A stretch of 19,356 nt of DNA, taken from JAVBLD01 sp031553705. Lineage in GTDB: Bacteria; Bacteroidota; Bacteroidia; Bacteroidales; Marinifilaceae. Position numbers and translations under genes: made by a program. The stretch lies in the NCBI GenBank assembly GCA_031553705.1, contig JAVBLD010000067.1, positions 1 through 19,356 of the forward strand, read 5' to 3'. Position 1 is the first letter of the stretch; each line of letters opens with the position of its first letter. The notes under the pieces were generated by a model. The model was given only the letters and a program-made list of their open reading frames with translations, did not search any database and was not told the origin of the DNA. Below are positions 6,608 through 14,308 of this stretch, piece by piece.

Positions 6608-7489
6608 ATGTGCGTGAAAAAAGCATTTATTAAGCTGCATTTGTCGATTTTGCTTGCAGGAATGACCGGCATCTTCGGAAAACTAATTACCCTTAATGAA
6701 GGTTTATTGGTATGGTACCGCATGCTGTTTGCATCCTTGCTTTTTTCGCTTTTTCTTGCAGTCGGCAGGATAATTCCCCGGGTTTCAATAAAGGATGCAT
6801 TTAAAATAGGAAGTATCGGGCTGTTGTTGGGACTTCATTGGGTTTTCTTTTACGGCAGCATTAAAATGTCGAATGTCTCAGTCGGTGTCGTATGTTTCTC
6901 ATCGGTCAGCTTTTTTACGGCATTTTTGGAGCCAGGAATCAATAGTCACAGGATATCATTAAAAGAGGTTATGTGCAGTCTGCTGACCATATTGGGAATC
7001 GCCCTGATTTTTCATTTTGATACCCGCTATCGCCTGGGGATTATCCTAGGGATAATTTCTTCCGTTTTGGCTGCATTGTTTACGATAGCCAACGAAAATG
7101 CAGGGCGCAATTATTCTACCAATACCTTGTTGTTATACGAAATGGTGGGGGGATTTATAGGCTTGACCTTTATTTTGCCATTTTATTTTCACCTTGTTCC
7201 TGTACAAACTATAGTCCCCGGAGCCCAGGATCTTTTTTACCTGCTTCTTTTGGCATCCGTTTTCACAATAGGTCTTTATCTTCTGCAGATACAGGCATTG
7301 AAGGCTATTTCCGCATTTACGGTTAATTTGAGCTATAACCTGGAGCCTGTTTACAGTATTATCCTTGCTGTTCTCTTATTTAATGAGAACAAAGAACTAA
7401 ACCCCGCATTTTATGTAGGATTAGGAATCATTATTTTTTCCGTAATCCTCCAAACCTGGAGTGTTACACTAAGGAATAACGGGCATTAA
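6608..7489 (+). CDS. EamA/DMT-family membrane transporter
   Basis: A very hydrophobic 293-residue protein with about ten predicted membrane helices arranged as two EamA repeats (roughly residues 8-135 and 143-285). Family-like features are the early NEGLLVWYRMLFASLL helix, GLLLGLHWVFFYGSI near the middle of the first repeat, and the closing SYNLEPVYSIILAVLLFNE followed by GLGIIIFSVIL. Such drug/metabolite transporters export or import small metabolites, often amino acids or related compounds; the substrate cannot be inferred here. ATG 6608 is used; a GTG two codons later is possible. No promoter consensus was found in the 34 bases after the pyrI terminator, so it may be driven by read-through. 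The gene converges on manA and its stop codon overlaps that of manA. Confidence 0.85.
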   Translation: MCVKKAFIKLHLSILLAGMTGIFGKLITLNEGLLVWYRMLFASLLFSLFLAVGRIIPRVSIKDAFKIGSIGLLLGLHWVFFYGSIKMSNVSVGVVCFSSVSFFTAFLEPGINSHRISLKEVMCSLLTILGIALIFHFDTRYRLGIILGIISSVLAALFTIANENAGRNYSTNTLLLYEMVGGFIGLTFILPFYFHLVPVQTIVPGAQDLFYLLLLASVFTIGLYLLQIQALKAISAFTVNLSYNLEPVYSIILAVLLFNENKELNPAFYVGLGIIIFSVILQTWSVTLRNNGH

Positions 7490-8466
7490 GTTTTTTTGTC
7501 AATGTAAATTTCAAGTATTTCCGTCTCTTTTTCGGGTTCTAGAAAAATGTGCTTCAGGTTTGCCGGAATAAGGACAGTATCACCTTTACTTACTTTTATC
7601 GATTTATGATCGTGATATGAAATCGAAAATTCTCCTGTCAGACACATATAAATGACAAAAGAGTCGATATTAAAATAGTCTTTCTCGATTTCTTTATCGA
7701 AGACCAATTTATTGGTAGTAAAATAGTCGCAGCGGATCAATTCGATGGTTTGGTTTTTGATCCGGGAATAGTCGATCGTATGTTTCCGCTGGTATGAGAA
7801 ATCAGTCACATCAACAGCCAGGTCGGTATGCAATTCCCGGAGGTTCCCGTTTTTGTCACGTCGGTTATAATCATATATACGATAGGTGATATCCGATGTC
7901 TGCTGGATCTCAGCGATGTAACATCCTTTACCGATGGCATGTACCAAACCGGCCGGGATAAAGAAACAGTCGCCGGTTTTTACTTTTTCGACATGCATGA
8001 TGTCAAGCAATGTGTTTTGGTGTAGGCGAGTAAGAAATTCCGATTTGTCGACTTTTTTATCAAACCCCAATATCAACTGAGCGCCCGGTTCGGCATGGAC
8101 AACATACCACATCTCGGTTTTGCCGTAAGCCTTGTGCCGGACTTTGGCTGTCGTATCGTCCGGATGCACCTGTATTGAAAGGTCATCACAAGCATCGATA
8201 TATTTAATCAACAGCGGGAATTCATCACCGAATTGCTCATAGATTTTATCTCCTACCAGTTCCTCCATATAAATGCTGATCAACTCTTCCAAGGTATTGT
8301 TTTTTAATGGACCTTCGATAACCACGGATACGTCGTCCTGAACAGCGGAAATTTCCCAGCTTTCGCCAATAGATGTTTTTATTTCATCACTTTTGAAAGC
8401 AAGTCGATTTCCTCCCCATAAGGTTTGTTTAAGAATAGGTTTAAATTTTAAAGGATACAGCATCAT
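7486..8466 (-). CDS. manA: Mannose-6-phosphate isomerase, class I
   Basis: ManA interconverts fructose-6-phosphate and mannose-6-phosphate, supplying GDP-mannose and GDP-fucose for surface glycans or channelling mannose into glycolysis. The 326-residue protein is the shorter form found in Firmicutes and Bacteroidota. Zinc-binding residues are visible: QVHPDD (99-104, His101), Glu118 in KTEMWYV and His176 in GLVHAIG. PAGLVHAIGKG, EIQQTSDITYRIYDY and the N-terminal KQTLWGGNRL are strong family signatures, and a C-terminal cupin segment follows. Two adjacent ATG codons (8466, 8463) make the exact start ambiguous by one residue. A consensus promoter lies at 8602-8631, giving a leader of about 130 bases. 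Its stop overlaps the stop of the convergent EamA gene within TTAA. Confidence 0.93.
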   Translation of the reverse strand: MMLYPLKFKPILKQTLWGGNRLAFKSDEIKTSIGESWEISAVQDDVSVVIEGPLKNNTLEELISIYMEELVGDKIYEQFGDEFPLLIKYIDACDDLSIQVHPDDTTAKVRHKAYGKTEMWYVVHAEPGAQLILGFDKKVDKSEFLTRLHQNTLLDIMHVEKVKTGDCFFIPAGLVHAIGKGCYIAEIQQTSDITYRIYDYNRRDKNGNLRELHTDLAVDVTDFSYQRKHTIDYSRIKNQTIELIRCDYFTTNKLVFDKEIEKDYFNIDSFVIYMCLTGEFSISYHDHKSIKVSKGDTVLIPANLKHIFLEPEKETEILEIYIDKKT

Positions 8467-8601
8467 AATGGAACATTTTTATTGTACAATGGTTAGTGGA
8501 TGAAAACAAAAAAATCCTAAAACCATTTTTTATCGAATTGTACGACGAAGTCTAAATAAGAATTCCGATTTTTGTAAAATAACTGAAATAAAAAATTTTC
8601 A

Positions 8602-8631
8602 CAAAGATATTAACTTTTTTCAAAAAAACAA
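8602..8631 (-). promoter_or_regulatory. Bacteroidota-type promoter for manA
   Basis: On the minus strand TTG (8631-8629), a 19-bp spacer and TATCTTTG (8609-8602) match the consensus. The predicted start is near 8597, leaving about 130 untranslated bases before manA, longer than usual in this window. The divergent -7 element of the next gene lies only 55 bp away. Confidence 0.55.
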
Positions 8632-8663
8632 CGATTTAGTCTGACTTTTCTCCATCTCATTTC

Positions 8664-8671
8664 TATCTTTG
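8664..8671 (+). promoter_or_regulatory. -7 element ahead of the CPBP gene
   Basis: TATCTTTG is an exact TAnnTTTG match placed 22 bases before the ATG at 8694, so the transcript would start near 8676. No good TTTG partner is present at the usual distance. Confidence 0.45.
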
Positions 8672-8693
8672 CGATACATTCTGCTTATTTTTA

Positions 8694-9650
8694 ATGATAA
8701 AGAAAATACGTCTGCTTTTTCAAGATTTTCTGGTATTTTTTCGTCAGGATTTTCATCCGGGGATATACCTGTACACCTTTCTTTTCCTGATAGGTGTGAT
8801 TGTTGCGGTGTATGGTACCGGTTGGGGAACCGGTTTTGGGAAGGGTTTTGTTCCTGTAGACAACAGGTTGTTTAACTTTTTGTTGCGCTATGGCGGGCTT
8901 TACTACCTTGTTGCGATTCCGTTGCTAATAGTGAAACGGGAGTTTGCGATACTTCTCAGTCCCCGCTTTTACATAAAAAGTGGCATATTTATTTTTCTGT
9001 TAAGTTTTACAGACCATATTTCATGGCGCTCTTTGATAGATTTGTCTTCTTATCCGCAAGTAGAGCAAGCGTTTGTTTTCAAGGTATTAGCTCGTTCGCG
9101 GAATCTTTTGTTTATTTTACCGGCGTTGGTTTGCATGCGCCTGTTTTTTGATAAAAAAATCAAAGGATTATACGGATTGTGCCGGGGGAGCCATCACGTT
9201 AAAGCATATATGTCGTTGTACCTGTTGATTATTCCGTTACTGATTTATGCTTCTTTTACGCCGGATTTTCTATCCTATTATCCCAATTATAAACCATGGG
9301 TTTTCAAGGATGTCTTTGGTTGTCCCAGCTGGCTCAATACGCTATTGTTTGAGTCACTCTATATGGCAGATTTTATTATGGTGGAATTGTTCTTCCGTGG
9401 GGTTTTGGTTATTGGAATGGCGACTATTCTGGGGCGTAATGCGGTGTTGCCCATGGTGGCGGTTTATGTAGCCTTGCATTTCGGAAAGCCCGCTCTGGAG
9501 ACCGTTTCGGCTATATTCGGAGGTTATTTCCTTGGAGCCTTGGCTTTTCAGACACGGCATATATGGGGCGGGGTAATTATCCACATGGGGATCGCGCTGT
9601 TGATAGAACTACTGCGTTTTTTCGAACATTATATCTTAGACGTGGGATAA
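8694..9650 (+). CDS. CPBP-type (Abi/Rce1-like) integral membrane protein, possibly inactive as a protease
   Basis: A 318-residue membrane protein with about eight hydrophobic helices. The C-terminal third carries degenerate forms of the three CPBP motifs: VELFFRG at 230-236 (family EExxxR), YVALH at 258-262 (FxxxH) and His297 in VIIHMGIA (HxxxN). His262 and His297 are kept, but the first Glu of EExxxR, the catalytic residue in Rce1, is Val230, and the Asn after His297 is absent. It may be a non-proteolytic relative or use Glu231. The family includes prenyl-protein proteases and bacteriocin self-immunity proteins, but nothing nearby suggests bacteriocin synthesis. Its 3' end overlaps the convergent hydrolase gene by 22 bases. 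Confidence 0.7.
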   Translation: MIKKIRLLFQDFLVFFRQDFHPGIYLYTFLFLIGVIVAVYGTGWGTGFGKGFVPVDNRLFNFLLRYGGLYYLVAIPLLIVKREFAILLSPRFYIKSGIFIFLLSFTDHISWRSLIDLSSYPQVEQAFVFKVLARSRNLLFILPALVCMRLFFDKKIKGLYGLCRGSHHVKAYMSLYLLIIPLLIYASFTPDFLSYYPNYKPWVFKDVFGCPSWLNTLLFESLYMADFIMVELFFRGVLVIGMATILGRNAVLPMVAVYVALHFGKPALETVSAIFGGYFLGALAFQTRHIWGGVIIHMGIALLIELLRFFEHYILDVG

Positions 9651-10441
9651 ATGCCGGGCGATGATAGCAGGAAGGATTTAACCGCAGATGCCAGGGCTAC
9701 CGGTTGGCTGACATGGATACGGTGGTCGCCATCAGTTATCTGTCGTAAAATTGCACCCGGGAATATGCTTTTTACAGCAGGCCAGTCTTCTTTACGGATG
9801 TAGCCGGACTGTCCGGCCCGGATAAATAATATCTCTTCGTTATAAGCAGCATGCTTAAAATTTTCCGGCCATCCGGCCAGGCATTTGATGTTGTTTTTTA
9901 TTGCTTCCGCATTGACTTTCCATTCGAACCGGCCATTTTCTTTACGGATATTCTTCAGCAACAATTGGCAGAGATCATCTTCCTTAAACTGTGTCGATAT
10001 CAATTCTGAGATTTCTTGGCGGTTGAGGCAGCCGGTTAGGTTGTTACAAATGATAAATTCGGCTATCCGGAGATGTTCTTCCTGTCCGAACATTGGGTAG
10101 GGGATCGGGACGATATCGATGACAATTGCTTTTTTTACGATTTCAGGCCTTTTGAGCAGCAGCGCCATCAACGTTTTGCCTCCCATTGAATGGCCGGTGA
10201 TAAATGGCCGCTCTTCCAACCGGAGCGAATCGATCAAAGTGATGATATCATCACTTAATGCGTCGTAATCATGTATTGGGGAATGAGGAGATTGGCCGTG
10301 GTTTCTGAGATCTGGCAGGATTACCCGGAAATGATCGCTTAACAGGCCGGTGACATGCAACCAGTTGTCCGAAGCTCCCCATAATCCGTGCAGAATAAAC
10401 AACGGATATCCGGTACCTTTTTCTCGATAAAATAAGTTCAT
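9629..10441 (-). CDS. Alpha/beta-fold hydrolase, YbfF-like esterase
   Basis: A 270-residue soluble alpha/beta hydrolase with no signal peptide. It shows the oxyanion-region HGLWGASDNW (18-27), the DLRNHGQSPHS strand and turn (44-54), the nucleophile elbow GHSMGG with Ser85, and a C-terminal DGDHRIHVSQP where His240 or His243 completes the triad. This combination, including the RNHG.S.H segment, resembles E. coli YbfF and other acyl-CoA or short-chain esterases. The natural substrate is unknown; methyl-ester or haloperoxidase-like annotations are also common for the family. It lies 139 bases after sdhB on the same strand, so it could be the distal gene of the sdh transcript, though a long imperfect hairpin lies between. 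Its last 22 bases overlap the CPBP gene on the other strand. Confidence 0.85.
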   Translation of the reverse strand: MNLFYREKGTGYPLFILHGLWGASDNWLHVTGLLSDHFRVILPDLRNHGQSPHSPIHDYDALSDDIITLIDSLRLEERPFITGHSMGGKTLMALLLKRPEIVKKAIVIDIVPIPYPMFGQEEHLRIAEFIICNNLTGCLNRQEISELISTQFKEDDLCQLLLKNIRKENGRFEWKVNAEAIKNNIKCLAGWPENFKHAAYNEEILFIRAGQSGYIRKEDWPAVKSIFPGAILRQITDGDHRIHVSQPVALASAVKSFLLSSPGIYPTSKI

Positions 10442-10442
10442 A

Positions 10443-10566
10443 ATTTTAAATCTTAAATTTCCGATTTTGGATTAAAACACTATAATACAATGAAGCACCA
10501 TAGTTTTATGCGCTTTTGACGGGTCTATCGCGTTTATATAATCTAAAACCGGAAATCTAAAATTTT
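10443..10566. repeat. Imperfect long inverted repeat between sdhB and the hydrolase gene
   Basis: The arm around TTTCCGATTTTGGATTAAA (10455-10476) is matched in reverse complement by TATAATCTAAAACCGGAAATCT (10538-10559); about 21 of 26 positions agree, and several mismatches are G-U wobbles in RNA. The loop is about 60 bases. As RNA on the minus strand it could form a weak terminator or a stabilising 3' structure for sdhB. A related sequence, TTAAAATCCAAAATCTGA, occurs at 3533-3550 just before coaBC. Confidence 0.4.
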
Positions 10567-10580
10567 TGCTTTTGCACCGG

Positions 10581-11342
10581 TTAGTCTTTCAGCTTTGCTT
10601 TGATAAACTCACGGTTTAACCGGGCGATATGTTCTATTGAGATTCCTTTCGGACATTCCACTTCGCAGGCGCCGGTATTGGTACAATTTCCAAATCCGAG
10701 TTCATCCATTCTAGCTACCATTGCTTTTGCCCGGCGTGCAGCTTCGATTTTTCCTTGGGGAAGCAGTGCCAGTTGTGATACCTTGGATGCAACAAAAAGC
10801 ATCGCCGATGAATTCTTGCATGTAGCAGCGCATGCTCCGCAACCGATGCACGCGGCGGCGTCCATTGCCTCCTCCGCTTTCTCGTTTGCAATCGGGATAG
10901 CGTTACCGTCGGGAACTCCGCCGGTATTTACCGAAACATATCCTCCCGCCTGCAATATTTTGTCATAAGCGCCACGGTCTACAATCAAGTCCTTGATTAC
11001 CGGAAACGCTCCCGAACGCCATGGTTCGATCGTAATGGTCGCTCCCTCTTCAAAGCGGCGCATGTGCAACTGGCAGGTGGTAACATCGTCGTCCGGTCCG
11101 TGTGCACGTCCATCTACATACAAACTGCACATACCACAGATGCCTTCCCGGCAATCATGGTCGAACGCTACCGGTTCCCTGTTTTCCGATACCAGTTGTT
11201 CATTCAGAATATCCAACATTTCAAGAAATGAAGTACCGGTAGAGATATCATGAATTTTATATGTTTCAAATCCTCCTTTGGATTTGGCGTCCCTTTGTCG
11301 CCATATCTTCAGTGTTAACTCTTTTAATATTTTGTCTGCCAT
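10581..11342 (-). CDS. sdhB: Succinate dehydrogenase / fumarate reductase iron-sulfur subunit
   Basis: This subunit carries electrons between the flavoprotein and the membrane cytochrome b. From ATG 11342 it has 253 residues. The plant-ferredoxin-like [2Fe-2S] domain has Cys64, Cys69, Cys72 (CREGICGMC) and Cys90. The C-terminal domain holds CIGCGACAATC (165-175) and CTNTGACEVECPKG (220-232) for the [4Fe-4S] and [3Fe-4S] clusters. The open frame extends four codons further to a TTG at 11354, but MADKILKELTLKIWRQ is the normal family start. It is the third gene of sdhC-sdhA-sdhB, 80 bases after sdhA. In anaerobic Bacteroidales this enzyme mainly reduces fumarate with menaquinol; the sequence alone does not fix the direction, so frdB would be an equally good name. 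Confidence 0.93.
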   Translation of the reverse strand: MADKILKELTLKIWRQRDAKSKGGFETYKIHDISTGTSFLEMLDILNEQLVSENREPVAFDHDCREGICGMCSLYVDGRAHGPDDDVTTCQLHMRRFEEGATITIEPWRSGAFPVIKDLIVDRGAYDKILQAGGYVSVNTGGVPDGNAIPIANEKAEEAMDAAACIGCGACAATCKNSSAMLFVASKVSQLALLPQGKIEAARRAKAMVARMDELGFGNCTNTGACEVECPKGISIEHIARLNREFIKAKLKD

Positions 11343-11422
11343 AACTTTACCCAATTTAAGTCTATCGACTTATTATTATTTTTATATCGAACGAGGGCAG
11401 GAATTCTGCCGCCTGTGCCTTG

Positions 11423-13360
11423 TTATTTATAAGAACGTTGAGAAACCTTGATATTTTCAAATACTAGCTCTTCCTTGTGCAGGGTAGGAGCCGTTTCGCC
11501 TTTATATTCCCATACGGAGACGTATTTGAAATGCTCGTCGTCACGTAATGTTTCGCCATCTTCGGTAGCCGATTCGAGACGGAAGTGTCCTCCGCACGAT
11601 TCGGTACGGTCAAGGGCGTCATGGGCCATCAGGTTTGCCAGTTCGATAAAGTCCGCTACTCTTCCGGCTTTTTCAAGCTCGTTATTCATAGTAATAAATT
11701 CACCGGTAATCCGGAGGTCTTTATAAAACTCTTCTTTCAGTTCTTCAATCAGCTTAATTGCTTTTTGCAAGCCTTCGGCATTACGGGCCATTCCAATATA
11801 ATCCCACATGATGTGTCCCAGGTGCTTATGGAAATGATCGGGCGATTTGGTCCCTTTAATATCATAGAGTTTGCGTAGACGGCTTGAAAGATGCTTCTCC
11901 GCTTCGTCGAATTCCGGTGAATTGGTATTGATTTTCGAGGTTTGGATCTCTTTTGCCAGGTAATCGCCGATCGTATAGGGAAGTACGAAATACCCGTCGG
12001 CCAGTCCCTGCATCAGAGCTGAAGCTCCCAACCGGTTGGCTCCGTGATCGGAGAAGTTGCACTCGCCGATCGAATACAATCCCGGAACGGTTGTCATCAG
12101 GTTATAGTCAACCCAGAGCCCACCCATCGAATAGTGGATCGCCGGGTAAATCATCATTGGGTTATTATACGGGTCTACGTCCGTGATTTTTTCGTACATC
12201 TGGAACAGGTTGCCGTAACGTTTTTCAATGGTCTCTTTTCCTAAACGCTGGATCGCATATTTGAAATCAAGGAATACGGCCTTACCGGTATTATTTACGC
12301 CATATCCGGCATCACACCGCTCTTTGGCAGCCCGCGAAGCAACGTCACGCGGTACCAGGTTACCGAATGCAGGATAACGGCGCTCCAGATAAAAATCGCG
12401 GTCTTCATCGGGGATGTCGTTCGGATTTAACGTGCCGGCCTGTAATTTCTTGGCATCTTCGATCTTTTTCGGTGTCCATACCCGTCCGTCGTTACGTAAA
12501 GATTCCGACATCAGGGTCAGCTTACTCTGTTGTTCTCCATGTACCGGAATACAGGTGGGATGGATCTGCACAAAACAGGGGTTGGCAAAATAGGCACCGC
12601 GTTTGTATGCCTGCCATGCGGCGCTTACATTGCATCCCATCGCATTGGTTGACAGGAAGAAGACGTTACCATATCCGCCGGTGGCCAGTATAACGGCATG
12701 GGCGCCGAAACGCTTGATTTGTCCGGTTACCAGGTCACGGGCAATAATACCGCGTGCTTTGCCGTCTATAACAACGATATCAAGTACTTCGTGGCGATTG
12801 TACATTTTTACATTGCCTTTCTCGATTTGGCGGTTCAGCGCAGCGTAGCAGCCCAACAATAATTGTTGTCCGGTCTGGCCGCGTGCGTAGAATGTCCGGC
12901 TTACCAATGCACCTCCGAAAGAACGGTTGTCCAATAAGCCGCCATAGTCGCGGGCAAAAGGAACACCTTGTGCTACACACTGGTCAATGATGGCACCGCT
13001 TACTTCCGCCAAACGATAAACATTTGCTTCACGGGCGCGGTAGTCCCCTCCTTTAATTGTTTCGTAAAACAGCCTGTACACCGAGTCGTTGTCGTTCGGG
13101 TAGTTTTTGGCTGCATTTATCCCTCCCTGAGCAGCAATCGAGTGCGCCCGGCGGGGGGAATCCTGATAACAAAAAGCGAAAACATTATATCCTAATTCGG
13201 CAAGACTCGCTGCGGCTGCGCCTCCGGCCAGTCCTGTACCTACTACGATGACATCCAGTTTTCTTTTATTGGCCGGACTGACTACATTGATATGGGCTTT
13301 ATGGTTCGACCATTTTTCCGTCAATGGACCGGCAGGTATTTTTGCATCTAATACTGACAT
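11423..13360 (-). CDS. sdhA: Succinate dehydrogenase / fumarate reductase flavoprotein subunit
   Basis: This is the catalytic FAD subunit that interconverts succinate and fumarate at the cytoplasmic face of the membrane. It has 645 residues, the length of the Bacillus/Bacteroides-type (type B) enzymes. Features are the Rossmann FAD motif VVGTGLAGGAAAASLAELG (39-57), the covalent-flavin His in RAHSIAAQGGIN (71-82), RSFGG followed by RTFYARGQTGQQL, the substrate-site HPTCIP and the C-terminal GECNFSDHGANRLGASALM. The start ATG at 13360 is followed by a short extension before the FAD motif, as in close homologues. It lies between sdhC and sdhB with gaps of 67 and 80 bases and no terminator, so one transcript is expected. 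Confidence 0.95.
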   Translation of the reverse strand: MSVLDAKIPAGPLTEKWSNHKAHINVVSPANKRKLDVIVVGTGLAGGAAAASLAELGYNVFAFCYQDSPRRAHSIAAQGGINAAKNYPNDNDSVYRLFYETIKGGDYRAREANVYRLAEVSGAIIDQCVAQGVPFARDYGGLLDNRSFGGALVSRTFYARGQTGQQLLLGCYAALNRQIEKGNVKMYNRHEVLDIVVIDGKARGIIARDLVTGQIKRFGAHAVILATGGYGNVFFLSTNAMGCNVSAAWQAYKRGAYFANPCFVQIHPTCIPVHGEQQSKLTLMSESLRNDGRVWTPKKIEDAKKLQAGTLNPNDIPDEDRDFYLERRYPAFGNLVPRDVASRAAKERCDAGYGVNNTGKAVFLDFKYAIQRLGKETIEKRYGNLFQMYEKITDVDPYNNPMMIYPAIHYSMGGLWVDYNLMTTVPGLYSIGECNFSDHGANRLGASALMQGLADGYFVLPYTIGDYLAKEIQTSKINTNSPEFDEAEKHLSSRLRKLYDIKGTKSPDHFHKHLGHIMWDYIGMARNAEGLQKAIKLIEELKEEFYKDLRITGEFITMNNELEKAGRVADFIELANLMAHDALDRTESCGGHFRLESATEDGETLRDDEHFKYVSVWEYKGETAPTLHKEELVFENIKVSQRSYK

Positions 13361-13427
13361 GATTATGTTGTTTTAAATTTATTCTCGTTACAATAGGTAA
13401 TCTAAATAGTGATTGTCGTCGGATGGA

Positions 13428-14117
13428 TCAGTTTCCAAGGCCTATTAGAAAATAGAGCGGAATGATACAGAATCCTGCGGCGATGATGACTGCAAAAATT
13501 GTTGCGACGCATTCCAGTCTTTTTCTCCATATCTGGTTACAGAGCCCGATAGATTGGAATGCCGACCAGAAACCGTGTGTCAGGTGAAGACCTAAAAAGA
13601 TTCCTCCCAGCATATACAGTCCGCAATAGGCAACACTCGATTTGAATAATCCTGCAACAAGCGCGTAGGTGTTTTCCATTTCAACGCCGTCAACTGTAAC
13701 ATGTGCTAAAAGCGGATCGCCTGCGAATTTAATCTTCCACCAGAAATTGAATAAATGGACACCAAGGAAAATCAGTACCAGCCCTCCCAGAATAAACATA
13801 TTGCGCGAAGCCCATGTACTATTATTGCCTTGGTTTGTTTTTGTATAACTGACCGGACGGGCTTTCATGTTCTGAAGTGTTAGTATGGCCGCCCAGATGA
13901 TATGAATGATGAAGCCCAATGCCAATACCGGCTCAATAATTTTGATGATCGGGTTGCTTGCCATAAAATGAGCCCCCATATTGAATAGATCCCCGCTATT
14001 ATCAAAGATCATCAAGATGTTTAGCGATAAATGGATACATAAGAACGAGATAAGGAAAAGTCCTGAGAGACTCATGATGACCTTTTTCCCGATGGACGAT
14101 GTCAAAAAATTACTCAT
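13428..14117 (-). CDS. sdhC: Succinate dehydrogenase / fumarate reductase cytochrome b subunit
   Basis: The 229-residue membrane anchor has five predicted helices and matches the diheme, single-polypeptide type of Bacillus subtilis SdhC and Wolinella FrdC. Helix-borne His residues fit as heme ligands: His29 (FLCIHLSLN), His72 (FIIHIIW), His121 (LGVHLFNFW) and His178/His181 (LGLHLTHGFW). There is no separate SdhD, as expected for this class. It would exchange electrons with menaquinone and anchor SdhAB. It is the first gene of the operon. A -7 element lies 48 bases before its ATG. Fumarate reductase (frdC) is an equally valid name. Confidence 0.93.
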   Translation of the reverse strand: MSNFLTSSIGKKVIMSLSGLFLISFLCIHLSLNILMIFDNSGDLFNMGAHFMASNPIIKIIEPVLALGFIIHIIWAAILTLQNMKARPVSYTKTNQGNNSTWASRNMFILGGLVLIFLGVHLFNFWWKIKFAGDPLLAHVTVDGVEMENTYALVAGLFKSSVAYCGLYMLGGIFLGLHLTHGFWSAFQSIGLCNQIWRKRLECVATIFAVIIAAGFCIIPLYFLIGLGN

Positions 14118-14164
14118 GATAAAGTTCTATTTATTAGTAAAAGATTAATTTCTATATTTGCGTG

Positions 14165-14172
14165 CAAAAGTA
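14165..14172 (-). promoter_or_regulatory. -7 element ahead of the sdhCAB operon
   Basis: On the minus strand TACTTTTG matches TAnnTTTG, with a predicted start near 14160 and a leader of about 43 bases to sdhC. A matching -33 TTTG is not evident. The rest of 14173-14308 holds nothing I recognise. Confidence 0.4.
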
Positions 14173-14308
14173 CCTTTTTTCCTTGAATTTATATCATGTA
14201 TGCTTATTTTAAATCGAGTCTAAATTACAGATTTTTTTCTTTAATAACCTTTCCGGAATTTGATCGGTTTTTATGGTACTTCTTTACTCTTATACTTGAT
14301 AGAAGCAT

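Noticed and set aside
14153..14160. TATATTTG on the plus strand, a possible promoter
   Set aside because: No -33 element and no plus-strand gene downstream; likely chance in AT-rich DNA.
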